Below, one piece after another: positions 8,478-17,360 of a stretch of DNA of 54,882 bases. Within the stretch, counting starts at the first letter, position 1, and every line of letters starts with the position of its first letter. The translations under genes and the position numbers were made by a program. This DNA comes from W1P20-047 sp051878795. GTDB taxonomy: Bacteria > Actinomycetota > Coriobacteriia > Coriobacteriales > Eggerthellaceae. Under the pieces are notes generated by a model, which was given only the letters and a program-made list of their open reading frames with translations, ran no database searches and was not told where the DNA came from. The stretch covers positions 1-54,882 of the forward strand of contig JBJEKU010000065.1 in the NCBI GenBank assembly GCA_051878795.1, read 5' to 3'.

Positions 8478-10802
8478 CTACAGCTTCCTGAAGCGCTCGT
8501 ATCGTTGGGTGCGGATTTCCTCGGGCGAAAGCACAATCAACTCATCCAAGCTGCGCTCCACGAAATCCCGAACCGCGGCAACCGCCTGCTCGGGGTTCTC
8601 GTGGGCAGGGCCCGCTCCTTCGGGAAGCACCTCTTCCACGATACCCATCGCGCAGGCCTCTTCGGCGCTCATCTTCATCACAGCTGCCGCCTCCGCCGCG
8701 CGGCTGCGATCCTTCCACAGGATGGACGCGAAGCCTTCCGGGGAAAGCACGGAATACACCGCGTGCTTCTGCATGGCCACGCGGTTGCCCATAGCAAGCG
8801 CGAGCGCTCCGCCCGAACCGCCTTCTCCCAGTACCACGCTCACGATGGGGACGGAAAGCCCCGCCTGGGCCACCAGATTATCCGCGATGGCATTACCCTG
8901 CCCGCGCTCTTCGGCCTCCATGCCGCAGAAGGCACCCTGGGTGTCGACCAGGCACACGACCGGACGACCGAACTTCTCCGCCTGGCGCATCAGGCGCAAG
9001 GCCTTGCGGTAGCCTTCGGGCTGCGGGCAACCGAAGTTGCGGGCGATGCGCTGGTTCAGGTCGGCGCCCTTTTCCTGGGCGATCACCGTCACCGGGGTGG
9101 AGCCGATCCAACCCAAGCCGGCAACGATCGCCCCATCATCGGCGAACATGCGGTCTCCGTGCAGCTCCACGAAGTCGTCGACCATGCGGTCGATGTAGTA
9201 CATGGACGTGGGCCTGTGCACGTTGCGGGCGAGCATCACGCTCTCCCATGCGGCATTGCCCTGCGCGTCCTTGGGCGATACGGGCTTCACCCCGGGGACG
9301 TCCGCCACGCCGCGCTTGCGGAGGGCGCGCGCCACACTGCGGCTTTCGTCGCCGTCGATGCTGTCGATGACGACGCGGCCCTTCCACCCCGCCTTCGCAA
9401 CCGCCTTCACCGCACGAGAAAGCAAACCGGGTTTCCTCGCGTCGATACGCGGGAAGGCATCTTGCGAGGCGACCGAATCACTGCAGGAATCGCCTGGAAT
9501 CGGGTCGGGGGCTTCATCCTCTTCCTCCGTCTGCCTGCCTTCCATGCCGCGCGCATCCACCACGTGGATCTTCACCAGGTTCGCAAGCACCCTGCGCAAG
9601 TCGGTGCGTTCCACGATCGCATCGATGAGTCCGTGCTCCAGGCAGAACTCCGCCGTCTGGAAGCTTTCGGGCAGGGTCTGCTTGATGGTGTCCTGGATCA
9701 CACGGCGCCCGGCGAAGCCGATAAGCGCATGCGGCTCGGATATGATCACATCGCCCTGCATGGCAAACGACGCGGTCACGCCGCCCGTGGTGGGATCGCA
9801 GATGACGCTGAAGTACGGCAAGCCGGCAGCCCCATGCTGCTCGATCGCCGCGCTCACCTTGGCCATCTGCATGAGCGATACCAGGCCCTCCTGCATGCGG
9901 GCGCCGCCCGAGCAGGTGAAGATGATAAGCGGCATACCCATCTTGGTGGCGCGCTCCACGGTGCGTGCGATCTTCTCGCCCACCACGTAGCCCATGGAGC
10001 CCATCATGAACGCCGCTTCCATCACGGCAACCGCCACGGGAATGCCGTCCAATTCCGCCATGCCGCAACGGACGCCCTCCGTACAGCCGCTCTTCAGGCG
10101 GGCCCGCTTGATCATCTGGTCGAAGCCGGGGAAGTCCAGCGGATTGCGCTCTTCCACGTCGGCATCCCATTCCGTGAAGCTTTCTGCATCGAAGACCAGG
10201 CGGATGCGCTCTTCGGAGCCCAGACGGTACAAACTGCCGCATTCGGGGCAGACGCCGCCATCGCGGCTGATGTCGCGCACGTTGCTGGTGATGCGGCACT
10301 TGGGACACTGGCGCCACACGGGTTCGGATGCCGCATCCTGCGCAGGCTCGCACAGCAGCCAATGCTCGTAATCCTTGCTATGGGGAAGCGCCGCCAACAC
10401 GATCGCGCCCAGCTTTGCCGCCTCCTGCGCCAGAAGCGCGCTCTGTGCCAAGGGAGATTCCGAGTCGGCAATCAACAGCGCATCGGCCCTGCAGGATTCG
10501 CAGGCCTTTATCACGGAATATTCGTTCGCGAACAGGCGCTTGTCGAACTGGGGGGCCATCACCGCCACCTGGGCGGATCCCGAACAGGAAAAACCGCGCA
10601 GCTTGTCTTCGGTGCCCGTCACCCAGATATCGCCGATCTGCGCATGTGTGCAGGCCTTGACTGCGCCCTTCATGGCATTGCCGAAGCCCACCACCAGAAC
10701 GCGACCGCCGCCCACCCCTGCCAGGTTGGACAGGTTGTAGACCACGCGCGCCATGTCATTACGCGGCGCTTCGCTTGCGGGAACCGATACGTAGGAGGAC
10801 AT
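8478..10802 (-). CDS. accDA: Fused acetyl-CoA carboxylase carboxyltransferase (AccD-AccA) with N-terminal extension
   Basis: This 774-residue fusion makes malonyl-CoA from carboxybiotin and acetyl-CoA, the first committed step of fatty-acid synthesis. Residues 1-160 are an extension not expected in AccD. Residues 166-188 form the AccD zinc ribbon (CPKC...CPEC). The beta crotonase-like domain follows (TCSGGARMQEGL, GGVTASFAMQGD). From about residue 480 comes the AccA half (HGDRMFADDGAIVAG, QGAFCGMEAEERGQGNAIA, GEGGSGGALALAMGN). I chose MSSYVSVPAS at 10802 because GGATGGAGAG lies just upstream and the ATG falls 3 bases after the fabZ stop; a longer frame lacks a start signal. It is last in the operon. 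The accB and accC partners are not in the window. Confidence 0.95.
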   Translation of the reverse strand: MSSYVSVPASEAPRNDMARVVYNLSNLAGVGGGRVLVVGFGNAMKGAVKACTHAQIGDIWVTGTEDKLRGFSCSGSAQVAVMAPQFDKRLFANEYSVIKACESCRADALLIADSESPLAQSALLAQEAAKLGAIVLAALPHSKDYEHWLLCEPAQDAASEPVWRQCPKCRITSNVRDISRDGGVCPECGSLYRLGSEERIRLVFDAESFTEWDADVEERNPLDFPGFDQMIKRARLKSGCTEGVRCGMAELDGIPVAVAVMEAAFMMGSMGYVVGEKIARTVERATKMGMPLIIFTCSGGARMQEGLVSLMQMAKVSAAIEQHGAAGLPYFSVICDPTTGGVTASFAMQGDVIISEPHALIGFAGRRVIQDTIKQTLPESFQTAEFCLEHGLIDAIVERTDLRRVLANLVKIHVVDARGMEGRQTEEEDEAPDPIPGDSCSDSVASQDAFPRIDARKPGLLSRAVKAVAKAGWKGRVVIDSIDGDESRSVARALRKRGVADVPGVKPVSPKDAQGNAAWESVMLARNVHRPTSMYYIDRMVDDFVELHGDRMFADDGAIVAGLGWIGSTPVTVIAQEKGADLNQRIARNFGCPQPEGYRKALRLMRQAEKFGRPVVCLVDTQGAFCGMEAEERGQGNAIADNLVAQAGLSVPIVSVVLGEGGSGGALALAMGNRVAMQKHAVYSVLSPEGFASILWKDRSRAAEAAAVMKMSAEEACAMGIVEEVLPEGAGPAHENPEQAVAAVRDFVERSLDELIVLSPEEIRTQRYERFRKL

Positions 10803-10804
10803 GG

Positions 10805-11266
10805 TTACTCTCCATCCAGGATATATTTCTGGGTCGCCTGCGCGCAAACCGCCATCTTGCCGTCTTCACCCGGCTTGCTTGCCACCACTTCGGCCACGCA
10901 CATCAGGCTGCCGCGGCGGGTGATCTTGGCTTCCAAGGTCAGCGTGTCACCGGGCAGCACCTGAGTGCGGAACTTGGCCTTGTCGATGCCCACCAGAAAG
11001 CCGATGCGCCCCTGCATGGCAGGGTCGGTCATGAGGCAGCAGCAGGCCGCCTGCGCCAGAGCCTCCATGATGATGACCCCCGGAAGCACGGGCTTGGTGG
11101 GGAAATGGCCCTTGAACAGGGGCAACTCCGGATCCACGTCAAGCTGTGCCACAATGGATTCACTAGGCTGGCATTCCAAGATGCGGCTCACCCACACGAA
11201 GGGATCCCTATGGGGGAGCAGCGCCAGCACGCCTTCGCGCTCGCAAGGGAACTCGATAACAGTCAT
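10805..11266 (-). CDS. fabZ: 3-hydroxyacyl-ACP dehydratase FabZ
   Basis: This 153-residue hot-dog-fold protein carries out the dehydration step of the type II elongation cycle, turning 3-hydroxyacyl-ACP into trans-2-enoyl-ACP. LPHRDPFVWV and the active-site helix GHFPTKPVLPGVIIMEALAQ (catalytic His plus Glu) match FabZ. Its length is normal. The gene starts 13 bases after fabF and ends just before accDA. No fabA-type isomerase is present nearby. Confidence 0.95.
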   Translation of the reverse strand: MTVIEFPCEREGVLALLPHRDPFVWVSRILECQPSESIVAQLDVDPELPLFKGHFPTKPVLPGVIIMEALAQAACCCLMTDPAMQGRIGFLVGIDKAKFRTQVLPGDTLTLEAKITRRGSLMCVAEVVASKPGEDGKMAVCAQATQKYILDGE

Positions 11267-11278
11267 CGCAGATGCCTC

Positions 11279-12544
11279 CTATGCGGAAAACGGGGAAATC
11301 GCCAGCGTGCCGTTGTGCCCGCCGAAACCGAGCGAATTGGAAAGGGCGACCTTCTGGGGATAGTCCAGCACCGGCTTGTTGGAAACCAGGACGGGGCATT
11401 CCGGGTCAGGGGTTTGGAAGCCCACGGTAGGGGGTACCACGCTGTTGGCAACGGAAAGCGCAGTCACGATGGCTTCGATCGCACCGGCAGCGCCCAGCAT
11501 GTGACCCACGCAACCCTTCACGGAGACCACGGGCACCTTCATCGCCGCTTCCTCGCCCAACAGGCCCAGAAACGCCGCCGATTCCATCGCGTCGTTGGCG
11601 TGGGTGGACGTGCCATGGGCGTTCATGTGGCCCAGGTCTGCGGGGGTGAAGCCGCCTTCCTGCAGCGCCTGCAGCATAGCGCGGGTCGCACCCTCGCCCG
11701 AAGGATTGGGAGCGGTCATGTGGTATGCGTCGCCCGTCGATCCGAAACCGGTGATCTCGGCGATGATCTTGGCGCCGCGCGCCTGGGCATGCTCCAAGGA
11801 TTCCAGCACCAGCGCACCCGCACCCTCGCCGGGAACGAAGCCGGAACGGTTCAGGTCGAAGGGCATGGACGCCCTCTTGGGGTCTTCGGCCTTGGTGATG
11901 GCACCCAGGTTGCCGAAGCCGATGATGGAAAGCGGACTCAAGGATTCCTCGGTGCCGCCGCAAAGCGCCGCATCCGAAAAGCCGAAGCGGATGGCGCGGT
12001 ACGCCTCGCCGATGCAGTGGGTACCCGTCGCGCAGGCGGTCACCACGTTGGTGCACTCGCCGCGCAGGCCATAGCGGATGGCCAGGTTGCCCGCCGCCAT
12101 ATTGGAGATGATGGTGGGGATGAGCAGGGGGCTGGTGCGCTTGGCGCCCTTCACGTGGCGGATCACGGAATTGTCCTCGATGATGCCGATGCCGCCGATA
12201 CCCGAACCGAAGCAGCAGGCGAAGCGCTCGGTGTCTTCGGATTCCATATCGAAATCCGCCTGCTTCATGGCCTCATCTGCCGCGATCATGGCGAACTGCA
12301 CGAAACGGCTGTAGCGGCGCGTTTCCTTCTTGCTGAAGAAATCCAGCGGGTCGTAGCCGGGGACGCTGCCACCCGCGGTGATGCCCGTCTCCTGCTGCAA
12401 GGCCTCATCGATCTCCCCGATGCAGCATTCGCCCGCCATCAGCTTCTGCCACAGCACATCCACGCCGTATCCGGCAGGGGAAACCGCACCGGTGCCGGTG
12501 ATGACCACGCGATGCAGCTGTACGGTATTTGCACTTCCAGTCAT
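11279..12544 (-). CDS. fabF: 3-oxoacyl-ACP synthase II (FabF)
   Basis: This 421-residue condensing enzyme elongates acyl-ACP with malonyl-ACP. The catalytic triad is visible: Cys 171 in VVTACATGTHCIGE, His in NAHGTSTHANDAM and His in GCVGHMLGAAGA. Start MTGSANTV at 12544 follows GTAAGGAGGAAGAG; an upstream in-frame extension overlaps fabG and lacks a signal. It is the only condensing enzyme in the operon: no fabH is present, so initiation must be encoded elsewhere or done differently. Confidence 0.96.
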   Translation of the reverse strand: MTGSANTVQLHRVVITGTGAVSPAGYGVDVLWQKLMAGECCIGEIDEALQQETGITAGGSVPGYDPLDFFSKKETRRYSRFVQFAMIAADEAMKQADFDMESEDTERFACCFGSGIGGIGIIEDNSVIRHVKGAKRTSPLLIPTIISNMAAGNLAIRYGLRGECTNVVTACATGTHCIGEAYRAIRFGFSDAALCGGTEESLSPLSIIGFGNLGAITKAEDPKRASMPFDLNRSGFVPGEGAGALVLESLEHAQARGAKIIAEITGFGSTGDAYHMTAPNPSGEGATRAMLQALQEGGFTPADLGHMNAHGTSTHANDAMESAAFLGLLGEEAAMKVPVVSVKGCVGHMLGAAGAIEAIVTALSVANSVVPPTVGFQTPDPECPVLVSNKPVLDYPQKVALSNSLGFGGHNGTLAISPFSA

Positions 12545-12554
12545 CTCTTCCTCC

Positions 12555-13316
12555 TTACAGAAGAACGCCGCCGTCAACGGCGAGCACTTGTCCTGTGATG
12601 TATCCGGCAGCCGGGCCCGCAAGGAAGCACACGGCCTCCGCCACGTCTTCGGGAGTGCCCACGCGCCCCAAGCCAATGCGGTCCACCAAGCCGTCTTCGC
12701 CCGCGCCTTCCAGAAGGTCCGCGGTCATATCGGTCTGGATGAAGCCGGGGGCAACCGCGTTCACGGTGATATTGCGCGGTGCCAGCTCCTTCGCCGCCGC
12801 CTTGGTCATGCCGATGATGCCCGCCTTCGATGCCGCGTAGTTCACCTGGCCCGCATTGCCGCGCACTCCCACGATGCTGGAAAGGTTCACGATGCTGCCG
12901 CTGCGCTGCTTCATCATGGGCTTCACCGCATGGCGCATGCAGTTGAAGGCGCCCTTCAGGTTCACGTTGACCACGGAATCGAAGTCCTGCTCCTTCATGC
13001 GCATGAGCAGGCCGTCTTTGGTCACGCCCGCGTTGTTCACCAGCACGTCCAAGCGCCCGAAGCGCGCAAGCACCGCTGCCACCAGGTCCTTCGCCTGCTC
13101 GAACTCGGCCACGTTGGCCTGGAAGGCGGCCGCCTCGACGCCGTATTCGCTCGCAAGCAGGTCGGCAAGGTCGCTTGCCGCCTGGGCGCTGTGCTCCCCG
13201 GAATGGTTCACTGCGACGGCGAAACCCTGCTGGGCGAAGCGGATGGAGATGGCGCGCCCGATTCCGCGGCTCGCTCCCGTCACCAACGCAACGGGACGCT
13301 GCTCGGTTTTGATCAT
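12555..13316 (-). CDS. fabG: 3-oxoacyl-ACP reductase FabG
   Basis: This 253-residue short-chain dehydrogenase reduces 3-oxoacyl-ACP with NADPH. It shows the cofactor motif TGASRGIGRAI, the NNAG motif and the catalytic Ser...YAASKAG (Tyr and Lys). Its C-terminus (GQVLAVDGGVLL) is typical of the family. The start codon directly follows the fabD stop, with AGAAGGAGGC as ribosome binding site, so translation is probably coupled to fabD. Confidence 0.96.
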   Translation of the reverse strand: MIKTEQRPVALVTGASRGIGRAISIRFAQQGFAVAVNHSGEHSAQAASDLADLLASEYGVEAAAFQANVAEFEQAKDLVAAVLARFGRLDVLVNNAGVTKDGLLMRMKEQDFDSVVNVNLKGAFNCMRHAVKPMMKQRSGSIVNLSSIVGVRGNAGQVNYAASKAGIIGMTKAAAKELAPRNITVNAVAPGFIQTDMTADLLEGAGEDGLVDRIGLGRVGTPEDVAEAVCFLAGPAAGYITGQVLAVDGGVLL

Positions 13317-14237
13317 CTATGCCTCCTTCTGTGCCAGCAGGTCGCGCACCTGGTCCAAGGTGCCCGCCTTCATGCGATTGGTCGTACGGTCGATGCGTTT
13401 CACAAGGCCGTTCAGCACGGCCCCGAAGCCCACTTCGATGAAGTCGGTCTCCCCTTGCGCGATCAGGTATTCCACGCTCTGGCTGAAACGCACCGGGTTC
13501 TTCACCTGCGCCGACAGCCGCGCCGCCGCCTCGCTTGCGCGGAAGGGGCGGGCATCGGTGTTGCAGATCAGGGGCACTTCGGGCTCATGGAAGCACAGGT
13601 CGGCGCAGGCATCCGCCACGGCCTTTGCAGCCTGATCCATGAGCGAGCTGTGGAAGGCGCCCGAGGTATTCAGGCGGCTCGATTTGTTGCCCAGCTCCTT
13701 CCAGCGCGCAGCCGCACGTTCGATTGCGGACTCGGTCCCGGAAACGACGATCTGCCCCGGGCAGTTGTAGTTCGCGGGAAGCAGCACCTCGCCTTCTGCG
13801 CATTCCGCGCAGAGTTCTTCGGCATCCTGCGCGTTTGCGCCCAGCAGGGCGATCATGCCGCCGGGCACCTGCTCGCATGCGGCGGCCATCGCAGTGGCGC
13901 GCACCTTCAACAGCTGGAAGGCCTGCTCGTCGGAAAGCACGCCCGCCAAGGCGAGCGCCCCGATCTGGCCCAGGGAAAAGCCCAGCACGGCACTGGGAAC
14001 CAGGCCGTTCGCTTGGAGGAAGCGGCCCGTGCCCACGGAAACCGCCATGGTCAGCGCCTGGGCGTTGAAGGGCCTGCTCACATCCTCCGCCGAACCGTTG
14101 CGGGAAAGATCCGCCAGATCAATGCCCAGCACATCCGACGCCAAGGCGAAGGCCTGCGCGACCTGGGGCAGCTCCAGCAGATCGGCACCCATACCCGGTT
14201 TCTGCGCGCCCTGGCCGGGAAGCATCCAAACCGCCAT
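13317..14237 (-). CDS. fabD: Malonyl-CoA:ACP transacylase FabD
   Basis: This 306-residue enzyme transfers malonyl groups from CoA to ACP. It shows the N-terminal PGQGAQKPGMG motif, the nucleophile elbow GFSLGQ (Ser 88) and the catalytic His in GAFHSSLM. I chose MAVWMLPGQ at 14237, immediately after the fabK stop, because an N-terminal PGQG close to the start is standard; the longer frame overlaps fabK. Confidence 0.95.
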   Translation of the reverse strand: MAVWMLPGQGAQKPGMGADLLELPQVAQAFALASDVLGIDLADLSRNGSAEDVSRPFNAQALTMAVSVGTGRFLQANGLVPSAVLGFSLGQIGALALAGVLSDEQAFQLLKVRATAMAAACEQVPGGMIALLGANAQDAEELCAECAEGEVLLPANYNCPGQIVVSGTESAIERAAARWKELGNKSSRLNTSGAFHSSLMDQAAKAVADACADLCFHEPEVPLICNTDARPFRASEAAARLSAQVKNPVRFSQSVEYLIAQGETDFIEVGFGAVLNGLVKRIDRTTNRMKAGTLDQVRDLLAQKEA

Positions 14238-14239
14238 CG

Positions 14240-15217
14240 CTATTCCCCGCCTTCCCCGCAGAACCACGAACGGCTGGCGTTGCGGTCCGCCATCTGCTGC
14301 AGGCCCAAACCGGACCAAGCCTCCACCTGGGCGAACAGGTCGTCGATGATCTGCTTGCAGGTCTTCTGGTCCTTAACCAGGCAGGCGATCTGGCCCGCCA
14401 TCATGGAGCCCCCGGTCACATCGCCTTCCACGGCGCGGCGCAGCGAGCCTGCCAGCACCAGCTCCTCTGCCGCCCCGGATTCGCCCTCCGCCGCCTTCAC
14501 CTTGCGGGAGAAAGCGTTCTTCAGCTGGCGAACCGGATGGCCGCCGGCACGTCCGGTCACGATGGTGTCGCTATCCTTCGCGGCAACGACCTTGTCCTTG
14601 TAGGCCTGGGCAATGCAGCACTCTTCGGACGCCAGGAAGCGAGTGCCCATCTGCACGCCTTCGGCCCCCAGGGCGAAGGCGGCCAGAAGCCCGCGCCCGT
14701 CGGCGATACCGCCGGCGGCAATGACGGGAATGGATACCGCCTCGCAGACCGCGGGAATCAAGGCCATGGTGGTGAGCTCGCCGATATGGCCGCCGGATTC
14801 GCAGCCTTCCGCAACCACTACGTCGGCTCCGATGCGCTCCATGCGCTTGGCAAGTGCTGCAGAGGGAACCACGGGCACCACCTTGCAACCGGCTTCCTTC
14901 CAGATGGGGATGTAGTCCGAAGGGCTGCCCGCCCCGGTGGTGATGACGTCCACCTTCAGCTCTGCAAGCATGGGGGCGATCTGCGCGACATAGGGACTCA
15001 TCATCATCACATTGCAGCCGATGGGCTTATCCGTCAGGCTCCGTGCAAGCCTCACCTGCTCTTCCACCCATTCCGGCTGCGCCGCACCGCATGCGATGAT
15101 TCCCAAGCCGCCCGCATTGCTGACCGCTGCGGCAAGCCTGCCTTCGGAAACCCAGGCCATGCCGCCCTGCAGAACGGGCTTCTCTATCCCCAGAAGACGG
15201 GTTACTCGTGTTTCCAT
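14240..15217 (-). CDS. fabK: FMN-dependent enoyl-ACP reductase FabK
   Basis: This 325-residue nitronate-monooxygenase-type TIM barrel catalyses the last step of the elongation cycle. It begins METRVTRLLGIEKPVLQGG and shows the flavin-site segments EGCESGGHIGE (conserved His), AAGGIADGRG and GVQMGTRF. FabK replaces FabI here, as in streptococci and clostridia, so triclosan resistance is plausible. The start follows GGAGGAATAGCA. About 200 bases with two hairpins separate it from acpP. Confidence 0.94.
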   Translation of the reverse strand: METRVTRLLGIEKPVLQGGMAWVSEGRLAAAVSNAGGLGIIACGAAQPEWVEEQVRLARSLTDKPIGCNVMMMSPYVAQIAPMLAELKVDVITTGAGSPSDYIPIWKEAGCKVVPVVPSAALAKRMERIGADVVVAEGCESGGHIGELTTMALIPAVCEAVSIPVIAAGGIADGRGLLAAFALGAEGVQMGTRFLASEECCIAQAYKDKVVAAKDSDTIVTGRAGGHPVRQLKNAFSRKVKAAEGESGAAEELVLAGSLRRAVEGDVTGGSMMAGQIACLVKDQKTCKQIIDDLFAQVEAWSGLGLQQMADRNASRSWFCGEGGE

Positions 15218-15355
15218 TGCTATTCCTCCGATTCTCCGCGCAGACCCGCCGCCATGCGCTTGCCGGCAGGCAGCAGGGGGTTCTCCGCCCGCCGCAATCG
15301 ACCGCCGGCAAATTGCAGCTTCCTCATCAGGGCACAAGGCGCAAGCCCCGCCCCA

Positions 15356-15402
15356 GGGCGGAAAACCCGCCCTCAACAAGAACGGGCGCCTTCAAGCGCC
15401 CG
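15356..15402 (-). terminator. Tandem hairpins between acpP and fabK (putative attenuator)
   Basis: Reading the minus strand after the acpP stop, the 7-bp stem CGGGCGC/GCGCCCG (15396-15402 with 15383-15389) is followed by GTTCTTGTT. A second stem, GGGCGG/CCGCCC (15367-15372 with 15356-15361), follows. Neither has a perfect T run. A leaky terminator here would raise acpP transcripts above the downstream enzymes, which suits the high demand for ACP. This role is inferred. Confidence 0.55.
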
Positions 15403-15419
15403 CATCGTTTCGTACGGCC

Positions 15420-15632
15420 TTACAGCGAATCGATGTAGGCGACCAACTGGCCGACGGTTTCCAGATTCTGGGGCTCGCCGAATTCGATATCCAGCTCGTC
15501 TTCCACGGTGCTGATCAGTTCCGCCATATCCAGGGAATCGATGCCCATGGACTCGAAGGTGCTGTCCTCGGTGACATCGGTGATGTCCAGGCTTTCATTC
15601 AGGATGTTCTTGATGGTGTCCAGAGTTGCCAT
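15420..15632 (-). CDS. acpP: Acyl carrier protein
   Basis: This small acidic protein of 70 residues carries growing acyl chains on 4'-phosphopantetheine. The attachment Ser is in GIDSLDMAEL. The start MATLDTIKN follows AAAGGAGCC; it is preferred over an upstream in-frame ATG because it gives the standard ACP length. It follows the MarR-type regulator by about 80 bases and precedes the tandem hairpins. Confidence 0.96.
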   Translation of the reverse strand: MATLDTIKNILNESLDITDVTEDSTFESMGIDSLDMAELISTVEDELDIEFGEPQNLETVGQLVAYIDSL

Positions 15633-15715
15633 GTTCGGCTCCTTTCGCATTCCGCCCGCAGGCGGCTCTGTTCTTTCCCGGCACAGCTCGATGCCGGTCT
15701 TTTCCAAGAGGGCAG

Positions 15716-16285
15716 CTATCGCGCCGCCTTCTCCGCTTCCTTTTCGAAAAAGGCCTTCACTTGCGTCAATGCCTTCACCAGCACATCGACTTCGTTCCTG
15801 CTCAAACCCTCCACCGCGTTGACGACCATCCTCTTATGGAACAAGTCGTGGGCGCGACATGCCTTCCTTCCGCTGTTGGTGAGGCGCAAGAGCACCAGCC
15901 TGCGATCGGCGTCGTCGCGGACGCGCTCCACGTGGCCCTTCTTCACTAGGCGATTCACCGCATTGGTCACAGTGGGCACCGAAACACCCAAACGCGCCGC
16001 CACGGTCTTCATGGGGCTCATCCCATGCAGGCCGATCGCCACGATCGTATGGACTTCCGCAATGGTGAGCCCTACGGTCAACCTGCTTTCGAGCACGCGT
16101 TCTTCGATACCCATCACGGAATTGAAGGTTTTCGTCATGATGGAATCCAAGAAGCGGTATTCGTCCTGGGTCAAGCCGCCGGCCTTTTCCCCGTCGGCTT
16201 CGAAGGCACCGTCATCGGCACCTTCGGTATAGCAAGGGTCTTCTCCGACCCGTGCAGCTTCCAGATTCAGCTTCTCTTCGGTCAT
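15716..16285 (-). CDS. MarR-family regulator of fatty-acid synthesis (FabT-like)
   Basis: This 189-residue winged-helix protein has a long acidic N-terminal region of about 45 residues before a MarR core (TIAEVHTIVAIG, MKTVAARLGVSVPTVTNAVN recognition helix, DDADRRLVLLRLT wing). A MarR gene immediately before acpP and fabK is the arrangement of FabT, a repressor whose DNA binding is promoted by acyl-ACP in streptococci. The likely target is the inverted repeat at 17250-17266. The acidic N-terminal tail is unusual for FabT. The family call is firm; the FabT role rests on context. Confidence 0.85.
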   Translation of the reverse strand: MTEEKLNLEAARVGEDPCYTEGADDGAFEADGEKAGGLTQDEYRFLDSIMTKTFNSVMGIEERVLESRLTVGLTIAEVHTIVAIGLHGMSPMKTVAARLGVSVPTVTNAVNRLVKKGHVERVRDDADRRLVLLRLTNSGRKACRAHDLFHKRMVVNAVEGLSRNEVDVLVKALTQVKAFFEKEAEKAAR

Positions 16286-16346
16286 AGCGAATCAACCGCC
16301 CTCTCACTCGATGCGGCGATCCGCCGCGTGGTTACTCCATGCACCC

Positions 16347-17195
16347 CTACGCGGTCATGCAGGAAAAACCAACGGATCCCATGCCGGTGTGGGTGGTGAT
16401 GACGGCGCCGGTCAGAGCGCAGCCTTCGTCGACGTAGTCGACGCCCGCCTGCTGCAGAAGCGCCTTCAACTCGTTGATTGCCGCCTCGTTGTCCGCGTGG
16501 CAGAACCTGACCATCTGCCTTCCATACTCTGCGGTTGCGTCGGCGATTGCCTGTGCGTAATGCTTGAGCACGCCCTTCATGCCACGCACCTTACCCGCAG
16601 GCTTGAGCACGCCGATCTCGTTGAAAGCGAGGATGGGCTTGATGTTCAACGCACCTGCAGCCTTCGCATCCTCGGCGGAAAGCCTTCCGCCGGCAACCAA
16701 TGCGTCAAGCGTATCGCAGGCCAGCATGAAAGTCATCGAAGAGGCAGACTCGCGCAGGCTTTCGACGGCTTCGTCGAAGGGCACGCCCGCATCGCGGAGC
16801 TGTGCGGCCCGGATGGCAAGCAAGCCGGTCTGCGCAACAGCACCCAGGCTGTCGATGACGGCAATGGGCTTGTCGAATTCGCCTGCCGCCAGACGGGCGG
16901 ACTCCACCGTGCCGGACAAGGGCGCTGCGATATGGATGGAGATGATCTGGTCGAAGCCCTGGTCGAACAGCTTGGTGTACTCCTCGATGAAATCCATGGG
17001 AGTGGGCTGGGAAGAATGCGGAAGATCCTTGACGGTCTTCAGGCGCTCATAGAACTCGTAGGAGGATATCTCCCTCTGGTCGGCGAAATCCTCGCCATCG
17101 ATGTTCACGTACAAAGGAATCATCGCGATACCGTAGCGCTGCTGCTCTTCGACAGTCAGGTCCCCGGTTGAATCGCACAGGATAGCGTAGCTCAC
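16347..17195 (-). CDS. DegV-family fatty-acid-binding protein (FakB-like)
   Basis: This 282-residue protein has the DegV fold: N-terminal ILCDSTGDLT, the fatty-acid-binding Ser region LPHSSQPTPMDF, the second motif HIAAPLSGTVESAR and GGRLSAEDA. DegV/FakB proteins hold a fatty acid for phosphorylation by the kinase FakA, feeding exogenous or recycled fatty acids into lipids. It is the first gene of the fatty-acid operon, about 60 bases before the fabT-like gene, which strongly suggests a lipid role. No fakA is visible in the window. Confidence 0.88.
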   Translation of the reverse strand: MSYAILCDSTGDLTVEEQQRYGIAMIPLYVNIDGEDFADQREISSYEFYERLKTVKDLPHSSQPTPMDFIEEYTKLFDQGFDQIISIHIAAPLSGTVESARLAAGEFDKPIAVIDSLGAVAQTGLLAIRAAQLRDAGVPFDEAVESLRESASSMTFMLACDTLDALVAGGRLSAEDAKAAGALNIKPILAFNEIGVLKPAGKVRGMKGVLKHYAQAIADATAEYGRQMVRFCHADNEAAINELKALLQQAGVDYVDEGCALTGAVITTHTGMGSVGFSCMTA

Positions 17196-17249
17196 AACCT
17201 TTCCTTTCCACTCTGCGGGATTCGCGGAGCTGCTTAGCCTTTCTAATAT

Positions 17250-17266
17250 TTAGTTTGTCTAACTAA
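17250..17266 (-). promoter_or_regulatory. Putative FabT/MarR operator at the head of the fatty-acid operon
   Basis: A perfect inverted repeat TTAGTT-TGTCT-AACTAA lies 55 bases upstream of the DegV/FakB-like start, in an AT-rich island within GC-rich DNA. It has the 6+5+6 spacing typical of MarR-family operators. On the minus strand it overlaps a weak promoter-like pair, TAAACA then AATATT 17 bases on. Binding by the adjacent MarR protein is inferred. Confidence 0.6.
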
Positions 17267-17360
17267 CTGTTTAGCATGATAGTACCTTCCCCGCCTTGCA
17301 GACAACGGAAAAGCCCATCGCACACAGTTTGGACACAGAATGGAAGCACCTTCGGATACG

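Noticed and set aside
10775..14603. Long plus-strand open frames of more than 600 codons opposite fabZ-fabK
   Set aside because: Shadows of the fatty-acid genes: no family similarity, and they cross several well-supported minus-strand genes.
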